Shown in pieces: positions 5,685-5,990 of a DNA stretch of 5,990 nt. A program made the position numbers and the translations under genes. Every line of letters starts with the position of its first letter. The stretch's first letter is position 1. Below the pieces are notes generated by a model that was not told where the DNA came from, did not search any database, and worked only from the letters and a program-made list of their open reading frames with translations. The stretch comes from Planctomycetota bacterium (lineage in GTDB: Bacteria; Planctomycetota; Phycisphaerae; Phycisphaerales; UBA1924): positions 1 through 5,990 of the forward strand of contig JAEYNG010000261.1 of NCBI GenBank assembly GCA_023412695.1, read 5' to 3'.

Positions 5685-5963
5685 ATGCAGTTGAGCACCG
5701 CTTCCCGCCGTTTGATCGTTGCCGCCACATTGGCTGGCGGCCTTGCCGCCCTGGCCGGGTGCTCGACGCCGAGCCGCTATGACGAGGTCAAGGCGGATGC
5801 GACCCCGAACCTCGACACGCTGCACCAGCGTCCGGAGGACGTGGATAACGCGATGGTCGTGACCCTCGACGAGAACGGCCGCATGTTCTGGCAGGACCTC
5901 GGGCGGTTCTTCCTGTTTGACCGGCCCAGCCGACTGACGCGTGAACCGATCCCCGTTCCGTAA
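5685..5963 (+). CDS. Small lipoprotein of unknown function, 92 aa
   Basis: The N-terminus is a lipoprotein signal peptide: Arg8-Arg9, a hydrophobic stretch (10-22) and the lipobox LAGC with the lipidated cysteine at 26. About 67 residues remain after cleavage, anchored on the outer side of the membrane. The mature part is acidic at first (YDEVKADATPNLDTLHQRPE, 32-51), continues with VVTLDENGRMFWQDLGRFFL (58-77) and ends in FDRPSRLTREPIPVP (78-92). I do not recognise a functional family; short lipoproteins ending in a DRPSRLT-like motif seem familiar from planctomycetes, which is memory rather than a search result. It has its own promoter and a strong ribosome binding site, stands alone on the plus strand, and is divergent from cysE. 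No terminator is visible in the 27 bases that remain. Confidence 0.85.
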   Translation: MQLSTASRRLIVAATLAGGLAALAGCSTPSRYDEVKADATPNLDTLHQRPEDVDNAMVVTLDENGRMFWQDLGRFFLFDRPSRLTREPIPVP

Positions 5964-5990
5964 TCACTGGGCGAACGACTGCTTGCAGAA

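Overview
The window is GC-rich throughout and reads as a stretch of bacterial chromosome with seven protein genes, almost no spare DNA, and no sign of mobile elements, RNA genes or CRISPR. The protein content points to a member of the Planctomycetota, probably class Phycisphaerae. The reasons are a divergent multi-domain sigma-70-like protein of a kind I associate with that phylum, two short lipoproteins of unknown function whose style I associate with the same group, and a serine acetyltransferase of the long bacterial type. This placement is inference from protein style, not a database result.

Left part, plus strand (1-1544): the 3' end of a flotillin-family gene (its membrane/SPFH end lies outside the window) is followed after 29 bases by a 200-aa lipoprotein of unknown function. 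The two are probably co-transcribed, giving a membrane-scaffold protein together with a lipid-anchored envelope protein.

Middle, minus strand (5482 down to 1563): four tightly packed genes run in the order serine acetyltransferase (cysE), a 567-aa sigma-70-like protein carrying three extra helix-turn-helix segments, a family 9 glycosyltransferase, and an 85-aa protein of unknown function. The gaps are 22 bases, a 4-base overlap (GTGA) and a 4-base overlap (ATGA), so this is very likely one operon with translational coupling at its last two junctions. It joins cysteine synthesis, a candidate regulator and a cell-surface sugar transferase. It meets the left block tail to tail at about 1545-1562, where a 7-bp hairpin with a GTAA loop spans the lipoprotein stop codon.

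Right part (5483-5990): a 202-base divergent promoter region separates cysE from a 92-aa plus-strand lipoprotein. That gene has a good sigma-70-type promoter (TTGACG, 17 bases, TACAAC) just after a G7-T-G6 run, and a clear AGGAG ribosome binding site. The last 27 bases hold no recognisable feature.

The most notable item is the sigma-like gene. It has recognisable sigma region 2.1-2.2 and region 4 sequences, but the part between them does not look like region 3, and the 390 residues upstream hold three helix-turn-helix-like segments.
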